The notes beneath the pieces are model-generated. The model saw only the letters and a list, made by a program, of their open reading frames with translations. It was not told the origin of the DNA and made no database searches. 64,000 nucleotides of DNA, from the NCBI RefSeq assembly GCF_047511655.1, contig NC_133399.1, positions 6,885,333 through 6,949,332 on the forward strand, in the 5' to 3' direction. The stretch comes from Castor canadensis (Eukaryota > Chordata > Mammalia > Rodentia > Castoridae). Position numbers and translations under genes: made by a program. Below are positions 12,455 through 22,789 of this stretch, piece by piece. The number at the start of each line of letters is the position of its first letter. The stretch's first letter is position 1.

Positions 12455-15400
12455 ATGACAGGAATCACCACATACCTATCAATACTAACACAATGTTAAC
12501 AGACTTAATTCCCCCATCAAAAGACACTGTTTGACAAACTGGATTAAAAAGGAAAATCCAACAATTTGTTGCTTACAGGAGACCCATCTTATTGATAAAA
12601 ATAAGCATAGGCTTAGGGTGAAAGTATGGAAGAAGATTTACCAAGCCAATGGTCCCTGAAAAAAGGCAGGAGTAGCAATACTTCTCTTGGACAAAGTAGA
12701 CTTCAAACCTACACTGATAAAACAAGACAAAAAAGGACATTCCATATTAATAAAAGGGGAACTACATCAAAGGAAATAACAGTTGTCAACCTATATGCAC
12801 CCAAAAGCAATGCACCCAATTTCATCAAACATACCCTAAAGGACCTAAAACATATATTAACTCCAACACACTGGTAGTGGGAGACTTTAATACCCCCCAT
12901 CACCAATAGATAGGTCATCAAAATAAAAAATCAATAAAGAAATCCTAGACCTAAAACATACCATAGAGCAAACGGATCTAGTTGATATCTTCAGAACATT
13001 TCATCCAACTTCTACACAGTGTACATTTTTCTCAGCAGCCCATGGAACCTTCTCCAAACCTGATCATATTCTAGGGCATAAAGCAAGCCTCAGAAAATAT
13101 AAGAAAATAGAAATTATGCCATGCATTCTATCTGATCATAATGCATTAAAACTAGAATTCAAGCACAAAAATAACAAAAAACATGCAAGCAGCTGGAAAC
13201 TGAATAACACATTGCTCAATGACCAATGGGTCATGGATGAAATAAAAGAGGAATTTAAAAGGTTGTGGAATTTAATGAAAATGAAAACACAACCTACCTT
13301 AACCTATGGGACACAGCAAAGGCAGTCCTGAAAAGAAAGTTTATAGCCATGAGTGCATATATTAAAAAGACAGAAAGATCCCAAATCAATGACCTAATGT
13401 TAAATCGTAAACTCCTAGAAAAATATGAACAAGCAAATCCCAAAACAAACAGAAGGAGAGAAATAATAAAAATAAGAGCTGAAATCAATGAAATAGAAAC
13501 AAAAAATACAAAGAATTAATGAAACAAAAAGTTGATTCTTTGAAAAAATAAACAATATTGACAGATCCCTGGGATCTGTCTGAGGAGAGAAAAAAACCCG
13601 AATTCGTAGAGTCAGGAATGCAAAAGGGGAGATAACAACAAACACCACCGAAGTCCAGAAAATCATCAAAGACTACTTCGAGAACCTATATTCAAATAAA
13701 TTTGAAAATCTTAAAGAAATGGACAGATTTCTAGATACATATGATCATCCAAAACTGAACCAAGAGGAAATTAATCACCTGAATAGCTCTATAACACAAA
13801 ATGAAATTGAAGCAGCAATCAAGAGTCTCCCCAAAAAGAAAAATCCAAGACCTGATGGATTCTCTGCTGATTCTATCAGACCTTTAAAGAAGAACTGATA
13901 CCAACCCTCCTTAAACTGTTCCATGAAATAGAAAGGGAAGGAAAACTGCCTAACACATTTTATGAAGCCTGTATGACACTTATCCCGAAACCAGGCAAAG
14001 ACACCTCCAAAAAGGAGAACTATAGGCCAATCTCATTAATGAACATTGATGAAAAAATCCTCAATAAAATAATGGCAAACCAAATTCAACAACACATCAA
14101 AAAGATCATTCACCACAACCAAGTAGGCTTCATCCCAGGAATGCAGGTGTCATTCAAATTACAAAAATCAATAAACATAATAAACCACATTAACAGAAGC
14201 AAAGACAAAACCTCTTGATCATCTCAATAGATGCAGAAAAAGCCTTTGATAAGATCCAACACCATTTCATGATAAAAGCTCTAAGAAAACTAGGAAAAGA
14301 AGGAAAGTACCTAAATATTATAAAAGCTATATATGACAAACCTACAGCCAGCATTATACTTAACAGAGAAAAACTGAATCCATTCCCTTTAAAATCAGGA
14401 ACTAGACAAGGATGCCCACTATCCCCACTCCTATTCATCATAGTACTGGAATTCCTAGCTAGAGCAATAAGGCAAGAAAAAGAAATAAAAGGAATACAAA
14501 TAGGTAAAGAAACTGTCAAAATATCCCTATTTGCAGATGATATGATCCTACACCTTAAAGACCAAAAACACTTTACCCAAAAACTCCTACACACCATCAA
14601 CAGCTATAGCAAGGTGGCAGGATACAAAATCAACTTACAAAAATCATTAGTTTTTCTATACATTAATAATGAACAAAATGAGAAAGAATATATGAAAACA
14701 ATTCCATTTACAATAGCTTCAAAAAACTCAAATACCTAGGAATAAACTTAACAAACGATGTGAATGACCTCTACAAATAAAACTATAAACCCCTGAAGAA
14801 AGAGATTGAGGAAGACTATAGAAGATGGTGAGATCTCCCATGTTCATGGATAGGTAGAATCAACATAGTAAAAATGACTATACTACCAAAAGCAATCAAC
14901 ATGTTTAATGCAATTACCATCAAAATCCCAATAACATTCATCAAAGAGATTGAGAAATCTACTCTATAATTAATTTGGAAACACAACAGATCACGAATAG
15001 CCAAGGCAATAGTAAGTAAAAAGAACAACGCTGGAGGTATCACAATACCCGACTTCAAACTATGTTACAAAGCAATAGCAATAAAAACAGCATGGTACTG
15101 GCATAAAATCAGACATGAAGACCAGTGGAACAGAATAGAGGACCCAGATATGAGTCCACACAACTATACCCAACTTATTTTTGACAAAAGTGTTAAAAAT
15201 ATATGATGGAGAAAAGACAGCCTCTTCACAAAAACTGTTGGGAAAACTGGATAGCAGTTTGTAAGAAACTGAAATTAGATGTATGTTTATCACCCTGTAC
15301 TAGTATCAACTCAAAATGGATCAAGGACCTTAATATCAGACCCCAAACTCTAAAGTTGATACAGGAAAGAGTACGAAATACTTTGGAAGTAATAAGTTTA

Positions 15401-16256
15401 GGCAAGGACTTCCTCAGTGGAACCCCAGGAGTTCAGCAACTAAGAGAAAGCATAGACAAACGGGACTTCATAAAACTAAAAAGCCTCTGCTTGACAAAAG
15501 AAATGGTCTCTAAACTGAAGAGATCACCCACTGAGTGGGAGAACATATTTGCCAGTTACACATCAGACAAAGGACTGATAACCAGAATATACAGGGAACT
15601 CAAAAAACTAAACTCTCCCAAAATTAATGAAACAATAAAGAAATGGGCAAGTGAACTTAACAGAACTTTCTCAAAAGAAGAAATTCAAATGGCCAAAAAA
15701 CACATGAAAAAATGCTCACCATCTTTAGCCATAAAGGAAACGCAAATCAAATCTACACTAAGATTCCACCTCACCTCTGTTAGAATAGCCATCATTAGAA
15801 ACACCACCAACAACAGGTGTTGGCAAGGATGTGGAGAAAAAGGAGCCCTTATACACTGCTGATGGGAATGTAAACTAGTACAAAAACTCTGGAAACAATA
15901 TGGAGGCTTCTTAAAAGACTAAACATGTATCTGCCGTATTAACCAGCAATCCCACTCAAAGAGATATACTCAAAAGAATGTGACTCAGGTTATTCCATAG
16001 GCACCTACACACCCATGTTTATTGCAGCGCTATTCACAATAGCCAAGTTATGGAAACAGCCAAGATGCCCCACTACTGATGAATGGATCAAGAAAATGTG
16101 GTATTTATACACAATGGAATTTTATGCAGCCATGAAGAGAATGAAATCTTATCATTCGCAAGCAAATGGATGGAACTGAAGAACATCATCCTGAGTGAGA
16201 TTAGCCAGGCCCAGAAGACCAAAAATCATATGTTCTCCCTTTTATATGGATTTTAG
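12455..16256 (+). pseudogene. L1-B ORF2 (endonuclease and reverse transcriptase), degraded
   Basis: Starts with MTGITTYLSILTQC-like sequence at ATG 12455. AP-like endonuclease: LLTGDPSY-type start and the SDHNALKLEF end motif near 13130-13160. Reverse transcriptase: [17 protein letters not shown] (about 14040), [14 protein letters not shown] (14221-14262), [11 protein letters not shown] (about 14404-14436) and the catalytic FADD at 14530-14541, which is intact. The C-terminal cysteine-rich region (about 15810-15870) reads CWQGCGEKGALIHC and then meets a stop. At least five frame changes or stops separate the conserved parts. ORF2 would nick DNA and copy L1 RNA; this copy cannot. Confidence 0.88.
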
Positions 16257-16648
16257 ATCAAGGGCAAACACAACAAGGGGATAGGACTTTGATTACATGA
16301 TAAGGGGAGTGCATACAAGAGAGGTATGAGGATAGATACGTAACCCCCCAAAAAAGGATACCCCCCAAAAAAGATAGCATTTGATATCTTCAATGCAGAG
16401 GAACTAATGCAGAAACTTTAAAGCAACAGAGGCCAATAGGAGAAGGGGACTAGGGACTAGAGAAAAGTTTAGTTCAAGAAGAATCAATTTAAAAAGTAAC
16501 ACATATGTACATGGAAGCAAAACTAGGAATCTCTCTATATAGTTATCCTTACCTCAACTAGCAAAAACCCCTGGTCCTCCTTACTAATGTTTATACTCTC
16601 TTCAACAAAACTAGAGATAAGGGCAAAACAGTATCTGCTTGGAAGCGA

Positions 16649-16673
16649 GGGGGTGGGGGCGAGAGGGAGAGGG
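16649..16673 (+). other. Potential G-quadruplex in the L1-B 3' UTR
   Basis: Four G-runs (16649-16653, 16655-16659, 16665-16667, 16671-16673) with short loops inside a purine-only stretch. A comparable G-run cluster lies at 47613-47638 in the L1 inserted there. A G-rich polypurine tract is a known feature of mammalian L1 3' UTRs. Confidence 0.6.
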
Positions 16674-16773
16674 TGTGGAGTCAGGAAGGGGATGGAGGGA
16701 AGGGAGAATAATGACCCAATCATTGTTTGCACATATGAATAAAGGAAATAATAAACAAAAAAAGAAACATGCC

Positions 16774-16945
16774 TCCACCACATGCTCCCAGCCTCTCATG
16801 TTGTGCTTTGTCCTCACAGGCCCAAATCCACAGAACCACTCATCATGGATTAGAAACTCCAAAACTGCGAGACAAGATAAACCTCCTCTATTTATAAGCT
16901 CATTTTCTCATGTGTTTTGTAACAAATGAAAAATTGACTAACACG
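16774..16945 (+). repeat. 3' part of the MaLR-type LTR split by L1-B
   Basis: 'gcctccaccacatgctcccagcc', 'ttgtcctcacaggcccaaatcc', 'aaactgcgagacaagataaacc' and the terminal 'gtaacaaatgaaaaattgactaacac' follow the order of a MaLR LTR 3' half, with a polyadenylation-like ATAAA. Confidence 0.65.
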
Positions 16946-17170
16946 GACAATGCCATATAACATGAAGACTAATAAAAAGAGAGATGCCACCCCAAATGGA
17001 AAAGGATTCGTATATTGCCCAGGCTGATAAAATTCTGATGTTAGGGGACAAAATCTTAGAATAAGGGAAAAATGGATCCAGGAGAAAGAAAATAGCTAAG
17101 GTCATAGTCACAGAATACAACAACATCTTATTTATGAAACTGGCACAACAGGTGAGCTTCAGGACTTCAT
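16946..17170 (-). pseudogene. Olfactory receptor pseudogene fragment (TM5-IC3-TM6), block copy I
   Basis: The minus strand encodes a recognisable but degraded stretch: NKMLLYSVTMTLAIF (for the [14 protein letters not shown] region opening TM5), FPYSKI (for FSYSKI), RILSAWAIYESFS (for RISSAQGKYKAFS) and a TM6-like tail. The intact receptor at 39713 has the same order of blocks. The N-terminal half and TM7 are absent. The non-OR spacer to its right and the LTR at 17525 recur beside two other OR fragments (19205-19345 and 28250-28460), so the truncation probably predates the duplication. Confidence 0.75.
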
Positions 17171-17524
17171 ATCAGAAAACTGGGAGATTTCTATATTTTT
17201 TCAGATGAAAGGAGGTAGGAGATGTTCCTTGTGGAAAACTCACATTTCTAGAACAGGTTACTGTCTGTATCATTGTATCCCTCAGCTTCTGAAGTGAATA
17301 CAGGGTCTCAACAAACCAAGATAGGCAGTCAACATTTATTATTCTCACAACACTACTTCATTATTCAACTTATTTACAAGAAATATGAAAAAGAAGCTTA
17401 ATCACAAACTGCCATATATTTATCAGGTCCCAGCATGTCCAGAAAGTCATTAAGAACACCTTTGCATTCAATTTCATTCATGCTCCTTTGACTAAAGAAA
17501 GTATGCTAATTTTAGGCATAATAT

Positions 17525-17915
17525 ATTATTATGGCTTGAATATGAATTGTCCTCCACAGGCTCATGAATCGTGCACCTGGTTGTTGCTGACTGGCTTTTG
17601 GAAGTGATTGGGTCTCTCATAATCAATTGATTAATCCTGTGATGGACTTCTAATCTGTTGGTGTTATGGGGAGGTGGCAAAAAGGCAGAAGATGAAGTCT
17701 ATTTGGAAGAAGTAAGCTACCAAGGGCATGCACCGCACAGATGTGTATTGTGAACTGTCCATTTTTTTTTTATCTTGATGGATGGCCACACTATGGAGAG
17801 TTCTTTGCTCCACCATACCTTCTGTGAAGTTCTGCCCCACTATAGCCCAGAAACAGTGGAGACAGCTGACCATGTACCACAAACAATAAAACCATGAAAC
17901 TTAAATAAATCTTAA
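17525..17915 (+). repeat. MaLR-type solo LTR, block copy I
   Basis: Starts 'attatggcttgaatatgaa' and includes 'caattgattaatcctgtgatgg', 'gttctttgctccaccata', 'gcccagaaacagtggagacagctgacc' and 'ataaaaccatgaaacttaaataaat'. The same order of phrases occurs at 19690-20152 and 28850-29300. No internal retroviral sequence was seen. Confidence 0.65.
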
Positions 17916-18325
17916 AATGGGAAAAGTTAAGGACGAAATAGGTCAAATTATAGAAACACAAGCAAAACACAGTAGTCTAAGATATTCTTACACAATAAAA
18001 TCTTCTCCATGGCCTGAATTTCCAAATTCTTCCCCCCTACAGGAGTAAACCTATGACTATTTTAGTAAAACAAAATAATAATGATTTAATGTGATACATT
18101 TCTCTTGAGATGAAATAATTTCTAAAAGTGTGTCCTATGGGAAAACACAGAAATTAAGTATTTCAGATCCAAAGATGGAAAAGCTTTAGGAAATATGAAA
18201 CAAATGATAAAAAGGTGAAGAGTAGATGTCATCAAGAACAGAAGGTATCATAAGGTGAATTTTATATATTTGTTGCTTAGCAAAGATGATCAAAGTAAGA
18301 GAAACATCAAGGATCTTTCTTTTTT

Positions 18326-19200
18326 TCAGCACAATTGGTTCTTTAACTGTTTCAATCTGAGTCTTTTCAGAACACTCTTGATGTCCTTATTCCTCAGGAT
18401 GTAGATGAAAGGATTTGGCATGGGGGTCACCATGTTGTACATCACTCAGGCTCCTTCAGATGAATGTGAGCTTTCCATCAAAGCAGAACTAAGGCACGCA
18501 CCTAGGCCCCTGAAATAATATAAGGAGACAACAGAGAGGTAAGGTGCACAGGTGGAAAAAGGGTTGTACTTACCGTGAAGTAAGGAGATTTCACAGATGG
18601 AGGAAATGATCTTGGAGTAAGAGTAAAGGATACCAGCAAGTGGACATCAAGACAATAGCACAGCTGCAAATTATATATCACCACATCAAGAGAAAGGTGT
18701 CAAAAATTAATCAGAACCTGATTAATTTCAGAAAGCGTTAGATTTCCAATGCTGTACAGAAAGACTGTGGCAGCACCATTAAACTTTGTAGGATGGGATG
18801 TACGATATTTATCATCCAGGACACAAGAACCAGCAACACACAATGTTGGGGGTTCATGATGACTGTGTAATGCAGGGGATGACAGACAGCCACAAAGCAG
18901 CCATAAGCCATCACAATCAGCAGAAAAATGTCTAACATCACAAAGGGTATGAAAAATACATTTGGGGGAAGCAGGATTTATAGGCAATGACCTTGCTCTG
19001 AATCTATATATTTACCAGCATTCTTTGGATGATGGTGGAGGTTAAACAGATGTCTACAAAGGACTGGTTGGAAAGGAAGAAATACAGGTGTGTGCAGGTG
19101 AGAGTCTGAGATCTTGGCCAGTATGAAGAGCAAGTTTCTAAGCACAGTGGCCAGGTACATGGAGAGGAACAGTCCAAAGATAACAGTGGTGAATTCTCAG
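18326..19200 (-). pseudogene. Olfactory receptor pseudogene, near full length, family 7-like
   Basis: The minus strand reads through most of an [15 protein letters not shown] (TM1), LHTPVF and [11 protein letters not shown] (TM2), KVIAY (before TM3), a decayed MAYDRY region, then [10 protein letters not shown] (TM5), [17 protein letters not shown] (TM6) and [23 protein letters not shown] (TM7), with a terminal stop at 18326. Several frame changes and internal stops occur from TM2 to EC2, and an in-frame stop sits near the TM7 start. The extreme N-terminus, including the start codon, is missing: at about 19190-19203 the sequence passes directly into the IC3 region of a second OR fragment. The length of about 875 bases is slightly short of the usual 930. 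Confidence 0.85.
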
Positions 19201-19204
19201 GATA

Positions 19205-19345
19205 AAGGTAATCTTTGATAAAGAGAAAATAAGTCCAGGACTAGGGTAACACCAATAAGAATGATCACAGAATACAGCACAATTTTATTGATGGGGTTAT
19301 CAAAAAGGGACGAGTTTCATGACTTTGGAAGGATAGCATGAAGTG
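19205..19345 (-). pseudogene. Second OR fragment (EC2-TM5-IC3) fused to the preceding pseudogene
   Basis: Minus strand: a KVMKLVPF-like EC2 remnant, NPINKIVLYSVIILIGV (for [16 protein letters not shown]), then a decayed SYSKI and a last ILRI. After ILRI the sequence continues as the N-terminus of the OR pseudogene to its left. The order on the minus strand is therefore TM5 of one receptor, then TM1-TM7 of another, which no single OR has. The fragment and its right flank match 28250-28460 and 16946-17170. Confidence 0.7.
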
Positions 19346-19689
19346 TGCTGTTTCCTATGATATAGAAAGTATGAGCAGAAAATATTCACTTATATAAAAT
19401 CCACATATTTGGTCAAATTTCCAACTGCACTACAGTCGGTCTCAGCTTCTGTACAGAAAATGGGTTGTATCTATGGGAGGTTAGATGCCAACATTTGATG
19501 TAGTCTGAATTCTGTTAATTTCATCAACATTATGTGAACAAAACAAGGTACCTAACAGAATGCTATAAAAGTATTTTATTTCAAAATTTCTGAATAACAC
19601 AAAGAAGCAAATTTTTAACATGAATTCATCCTTTTTATTTTTCTGCTTTTATCAGAAATGTATGCTAGAGTATTTTGAAGAATAGAATA

Positions 19690-20152
19690 TTACTGTGGTT
19701 TGAATAGAAAATGCTCCTAGAGAATCATGCATGGTCACCTGGTTATAACATGACATATAATCCCTTTAGGAAAAGGATTGGATTCTGAAGGCTCTGCCCT
19801 AATCAACTGATTGATCTGTTGATGGGATTCTTAACATGTTGTCAGTAATAAGAGTTGGTGAAAAGCAGCAGGTGGGACACAAGTAGAGTAAGTAGGTAAC
19901 TGGGGATATAACTTGGAAAGATGCATCTTGTCTCCTGTTCCTCCTAAATCCATCCTGCTTACTGGCTGCCATGAGGTGAACAGCTTTGCCCCAACACTCT
20001 TTCCTGTTCTATCATCATAGCCAAGAAAAAATGGAACCAGCTGACCTTGGATTGAAATCTATAAAACCATGATTCTAAACAAATCTTTCTTCCTTTGTGT
20101 TGTTTCTCTCATATATGTAACATAGCAACAAAAAATTGACTAACACAGTTAC
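19690..20152 (+). repeat. MaLR-type solo LTR, block copy II
   Basis: 'tactgtggtttgaatag', 'tcaactgattgatctgttgatgg', 'gctgccatgaggtgaacagctttgcccc', 'gccaagaaaaaatggaaccagctgacc' and the terminal 'aacaaaaaattgactaacaca' identify a MaLR LTR. It is the best preserved of the three block copies. Confidence 0.75.
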
Positions 20153-20329
20153 ATTTTGATAGCATGTGATTAGGCTTTCCCCTACATGGGGGAATGTGAA
20201 GTTATGACAACATTGGAACTGCTTATAACTGATTTGCCCTGAACACTTTTACTTTTCTTGAACAAAATCAAGATGTTTAGTTTGAGATAATTGTAGATTA
20301 ATTTGCAATAGTAAGAAATGACACTGAGA

Positions 20330-20830
20330 GATCCAGGTACACCTTATACTGCATCCATAAAGTTAGCATGAGGAAAACTATGATAGAACATCATTCAGGA
20401 TATTAACACAGTTGTAATAAGGAAAGGAAACCATGGACTAAAAGGACCCATACACAGTGATGTTTATTCACATTATATAAGGAATATAATTAACCTAATG
20501 TATATCAAATATGAATGAATGAAGAATATTACTCAGTCATATAGAAAGAATGGAATTCTGTCATTTGTGGCAACACAGATGGAACTGCAGGACATTCTGA
20601 TAGGTGTATGAGTTAGAAGCACAAACAAGTACTACAGGTTCTCTAACTTACATAGTGAAAATTTAAAAGGTGAACTGAATATATATTATTGATTGCCAGA
20701 AAGTGGGATGGGATGGATAGAGATTTAATAAGTGGAAGTTGGATTTGATCAGTGCATGAGTGGAAATATTCCTCTAAACATCATTCATATGTAAATGAAT
20801 GCATGTTAATTTAAAGTAAAATGAAATATA
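20330..20830 (+). mobile_element. Old L1 3' UTR fragment in block copy II
   Basis: 'attactcagtcatatagaaagaatggaattctgtcatttgtggcaacacagatggaactgcaggacatt' (order of short phrases) is the ancient L1 end-of-ORF2/3' UTR stretch on the sense strand. The same diverged fragment is at 29510-30020, so it predates the duplication. Confidence 0.7.
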
Positions 20831-21399
20831 TAACACAGGAAAGTTCTGTGAATTCAAGGTACCATGGTGCCATCCATTCACAACCACCACCTTGTCACTA
20901 CTTTCTCAGTGCCTGATCAACCAATGTATTCATCATTTATATATTGTTATCCTTTCAAAAACACTGTCTAGATTAGGAAAACACCTACTAGGAAAGGAAG
21001 GAGAGTAGACAACTTTGGGGCCTATTGTGCCAATGACTGGTGAGCCATGAGAACTTCCTGTTGAAATAGAAAGAGATTCTAAATATGAAAGTAAAACCTA
21101 ATGGGCAGTTATAGAACACTATACTATGTTAAAGTCTCCTTGAAAGTGAAACACCAAGGTTTGAAAAACCCACAAATGAAAAACTGTAGTCTCAGATTTT
21201 CTTACACTATAATCTAGAAAAGAGGTGCATTATCAAATGAAGTTCTTCCCACAGGAGTATATCTTATGGCAATTTTAGCAAATTTAATGGAAAAATATTT
21301 ATTGCCATATATGTCACTTGAAATGAAATAATTCCTACAAATATGTGGTGTTCGATAAATGGTAATTTCCAAGCATTTCTGAGCCAAAGCAAAATAGCA

Positions 21400-21770
21400 G
21401 GGATGAACCAATTCAGGTTATAATACTTATATACATAGAAATATCACAATGAAACTCCATGTATGGCTATCTTAAATAAACAAAAATGTAATCTTTTTAC
21501 AAAAAAACAAACAGGAAGGAAAAATAAGTCCTGTCTGGCAGTTGGTATCAGTGGGAGGGGGAGGAAATAAGGAAAGGGCTGGCAAGGGTGAATAGTGAAA
21601 ATATTATGTAGTCATGTATAAAAATGTAAAAATGAGACCTGTGGAAACCATTCCAAGAATGAAAGGAGGGGAAATAACGGAGAATGATGGAGGGGGTGAA
21701 CTGAACTATGATATATTGTTAAAAACTTCTATAAATGTAACAATAATAGAATAATAAAAAAATTTGGAAA
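21400..21770 (+). mobile_element. L1 3' UTR fragment
   Basis: Sense L1 tail: 'ccatgtatggctatcttaaa', a G-rich purine tract ('gtgggagggggagg'), 'gaatgatggagggggtgaa', 'actatgatatattgttaaaaacttctataaatg' and an A-rich end. Same 3' UTR type as L1-A. Confidence 0.75.
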
Positions 21771-22125
21771 ATCAAAAAATAAAGAAAGAGCATATTTCCT
21801 GAATTAAAATAATTCAGGAAATTCTGAATTATTAAAATAATTCTGGCAAAATAAAAAGTATGAATCATTGTAATTGAACTAAAATTGGAAATAAAAATTG
21901 CAAAATAGAGATGATTTGATATCATGGAAAGGTGAATTGGGCAAAATGTGAGTGGGATATTTGAATTGCATACAGAAGCTATAATCAGAGAAATGGAAAC
22001 TCCAGAACAACATAGAAGGAGCAATTTCTTCTTCTACCATCTGATCAAAGATTCCCAAGTCTAACATTGAGACTATAAGCCCTGCAGTCTTGAGCACTTT
22101 TACAGTCTAAGGACTATTGGCTCTC

Positions 22126-22766
22126 TTACAGTTTGTTTCTCAAATGGTCTTTCCAGAGCCTCTTGTCATTGTTCCTTGGACTGTGTACAAAGGGGTTCAG
22201 CATGAGGGTTATGGCAATGTATATCACTGAGGTTGTTGCACTTGACTGTGATTTCTAGGTCATCACAGAAAGACAAGAGCAATAACATTGAGGTGTGTAA
22301 TTTGGAAATCAGGAAATTTATGATCTGGGACACCAGAACGTGTAATACACAGAGACATGGATTCATGATGACAGAGTAATGCAGAGGGAGATGGCCACAG
22401 TGCAGCCATAGGCCATCACAGTCAACAGAAGGATATCCAATTCCATAAGAAGAATGAAATAATACATTTGGGTGATGCAGGCTTTATAAGTTATGGCCTT
22501 GCTCTGTGTCTGGATGTTCAACCACATCTTTGGAATGATCATGGAGGTGAAGCAGACATTCATGAAGGACTTGTTGGAGAGGAAGAGTACCTAGGCATGT
22601 GCAGGTGGAAGTCTGAGATTTTAGTCAGGATGATGACCAGGTTGCCAAGCACAGTGACCATTTACATGGACAGGAATAGTCCAAAGAGGATGGGCTCCAA
22701 ACTAGGGTTCTCTGTAATCCCCAGAAGAATAAATTCTGGAATCCTTGTTGCACTCTTGGGCTCCAT
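22126..22766 (-). pseudogene. Olfactory receptor pseudogene with an internal deletion
   Basis: The minus strand starts at ATG 22766: [20 protein letters not shown], then [13 protein letters not shown], an in-frame stop, and MVTVLGNLVIIL (TM1). A one-base frame change falls in the LHTPMYFF region. Later blocks are [29 protein letters not shown], a disabled MAYDRY (reading MAYGC), [14 protein letters not shown] (TM4) and LSFCDDLEI (EC2). Directly after EC2 it jumps to a TM7 block (SVIYIAITLMLNPF, RNNDKRL) and a stop at 22126. TM5, IC3 and TM6 are missing, about 295 bases, which explains the 641-base length. Family 7-like; not functional. Confidence 0.88.
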
Positions 22767-22789
22767 GTGCCTGATGTGCCTGACAAAAA

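Larger units (their letters stand above)
10633..16761 (+). mobile_element. Near full-length L1 (L1-B), both ORFs degraded
   Basis: A 6.13 kb L1 with 5' UTR (10633-11204), ORF1 (11205-about 12415), short spacer, ORF2 (12455-16256), 3' UTR and A-rich tail. Its ends are set by a probable target-site duplication, aagaaacattcc at 10621-10632 and aagaaacatgcc at 16762-16773 (11 of 12 identical), and by the flanking halves of one LTR. It is the best-preserved L1 here, yet ORF1 has an early stop and ORF2 has several frame changes, so it is not mobile on its own. Confidence 0.9.
16946..18190. repeat. Tandem block copy I (OR fragment, spacer, LTR, flank)
   Basis: Contains the OR fragment (to 17170), a 350-base spacer with 'tccctcagcttctgaa', the LTR, then a flank with 'gatattcttacacaataaaatc...caggagtaaacctatg...gagatgaaataatttctaaaa'. 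The flank matches 21180-21400 of copy II. The roughly 1 kb that separates LTR and flank in copies II and III is absent here. Confidence 0.7.
19190..21420. repeat. Tandem block copy II
   Basis: OR fragment, spacer ('ggtctcagcttctgtacag'), LTR, an old L1 3' part (20330-20830), then the flank at 21180-21400 with 'cttacactataatctag...cacaggagtatatcttatggc'. Collinear with 28310-31420 except for the L1 at 30078-31021. Confidence 0.75.

Noticed and set aside
14215..14739. Reverse transcriptase frame as a possible retron or novel RT system
   Set aside because: It is part of a complete L1 layout (ORF1, endonuclease, RT, 3' UTR, A tail, target duplication) and matches L1 ORF2 motif by motif.
16946..17170. 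OR fragment here and that at 10220-10490 as two halves of one receptor split by the LTR and L1
   Set aside because: Both pieces contain the IC3/TM6 region (IYESF and KYKSF), so they overlap in receptor coordinates and must come from two different OR copies.
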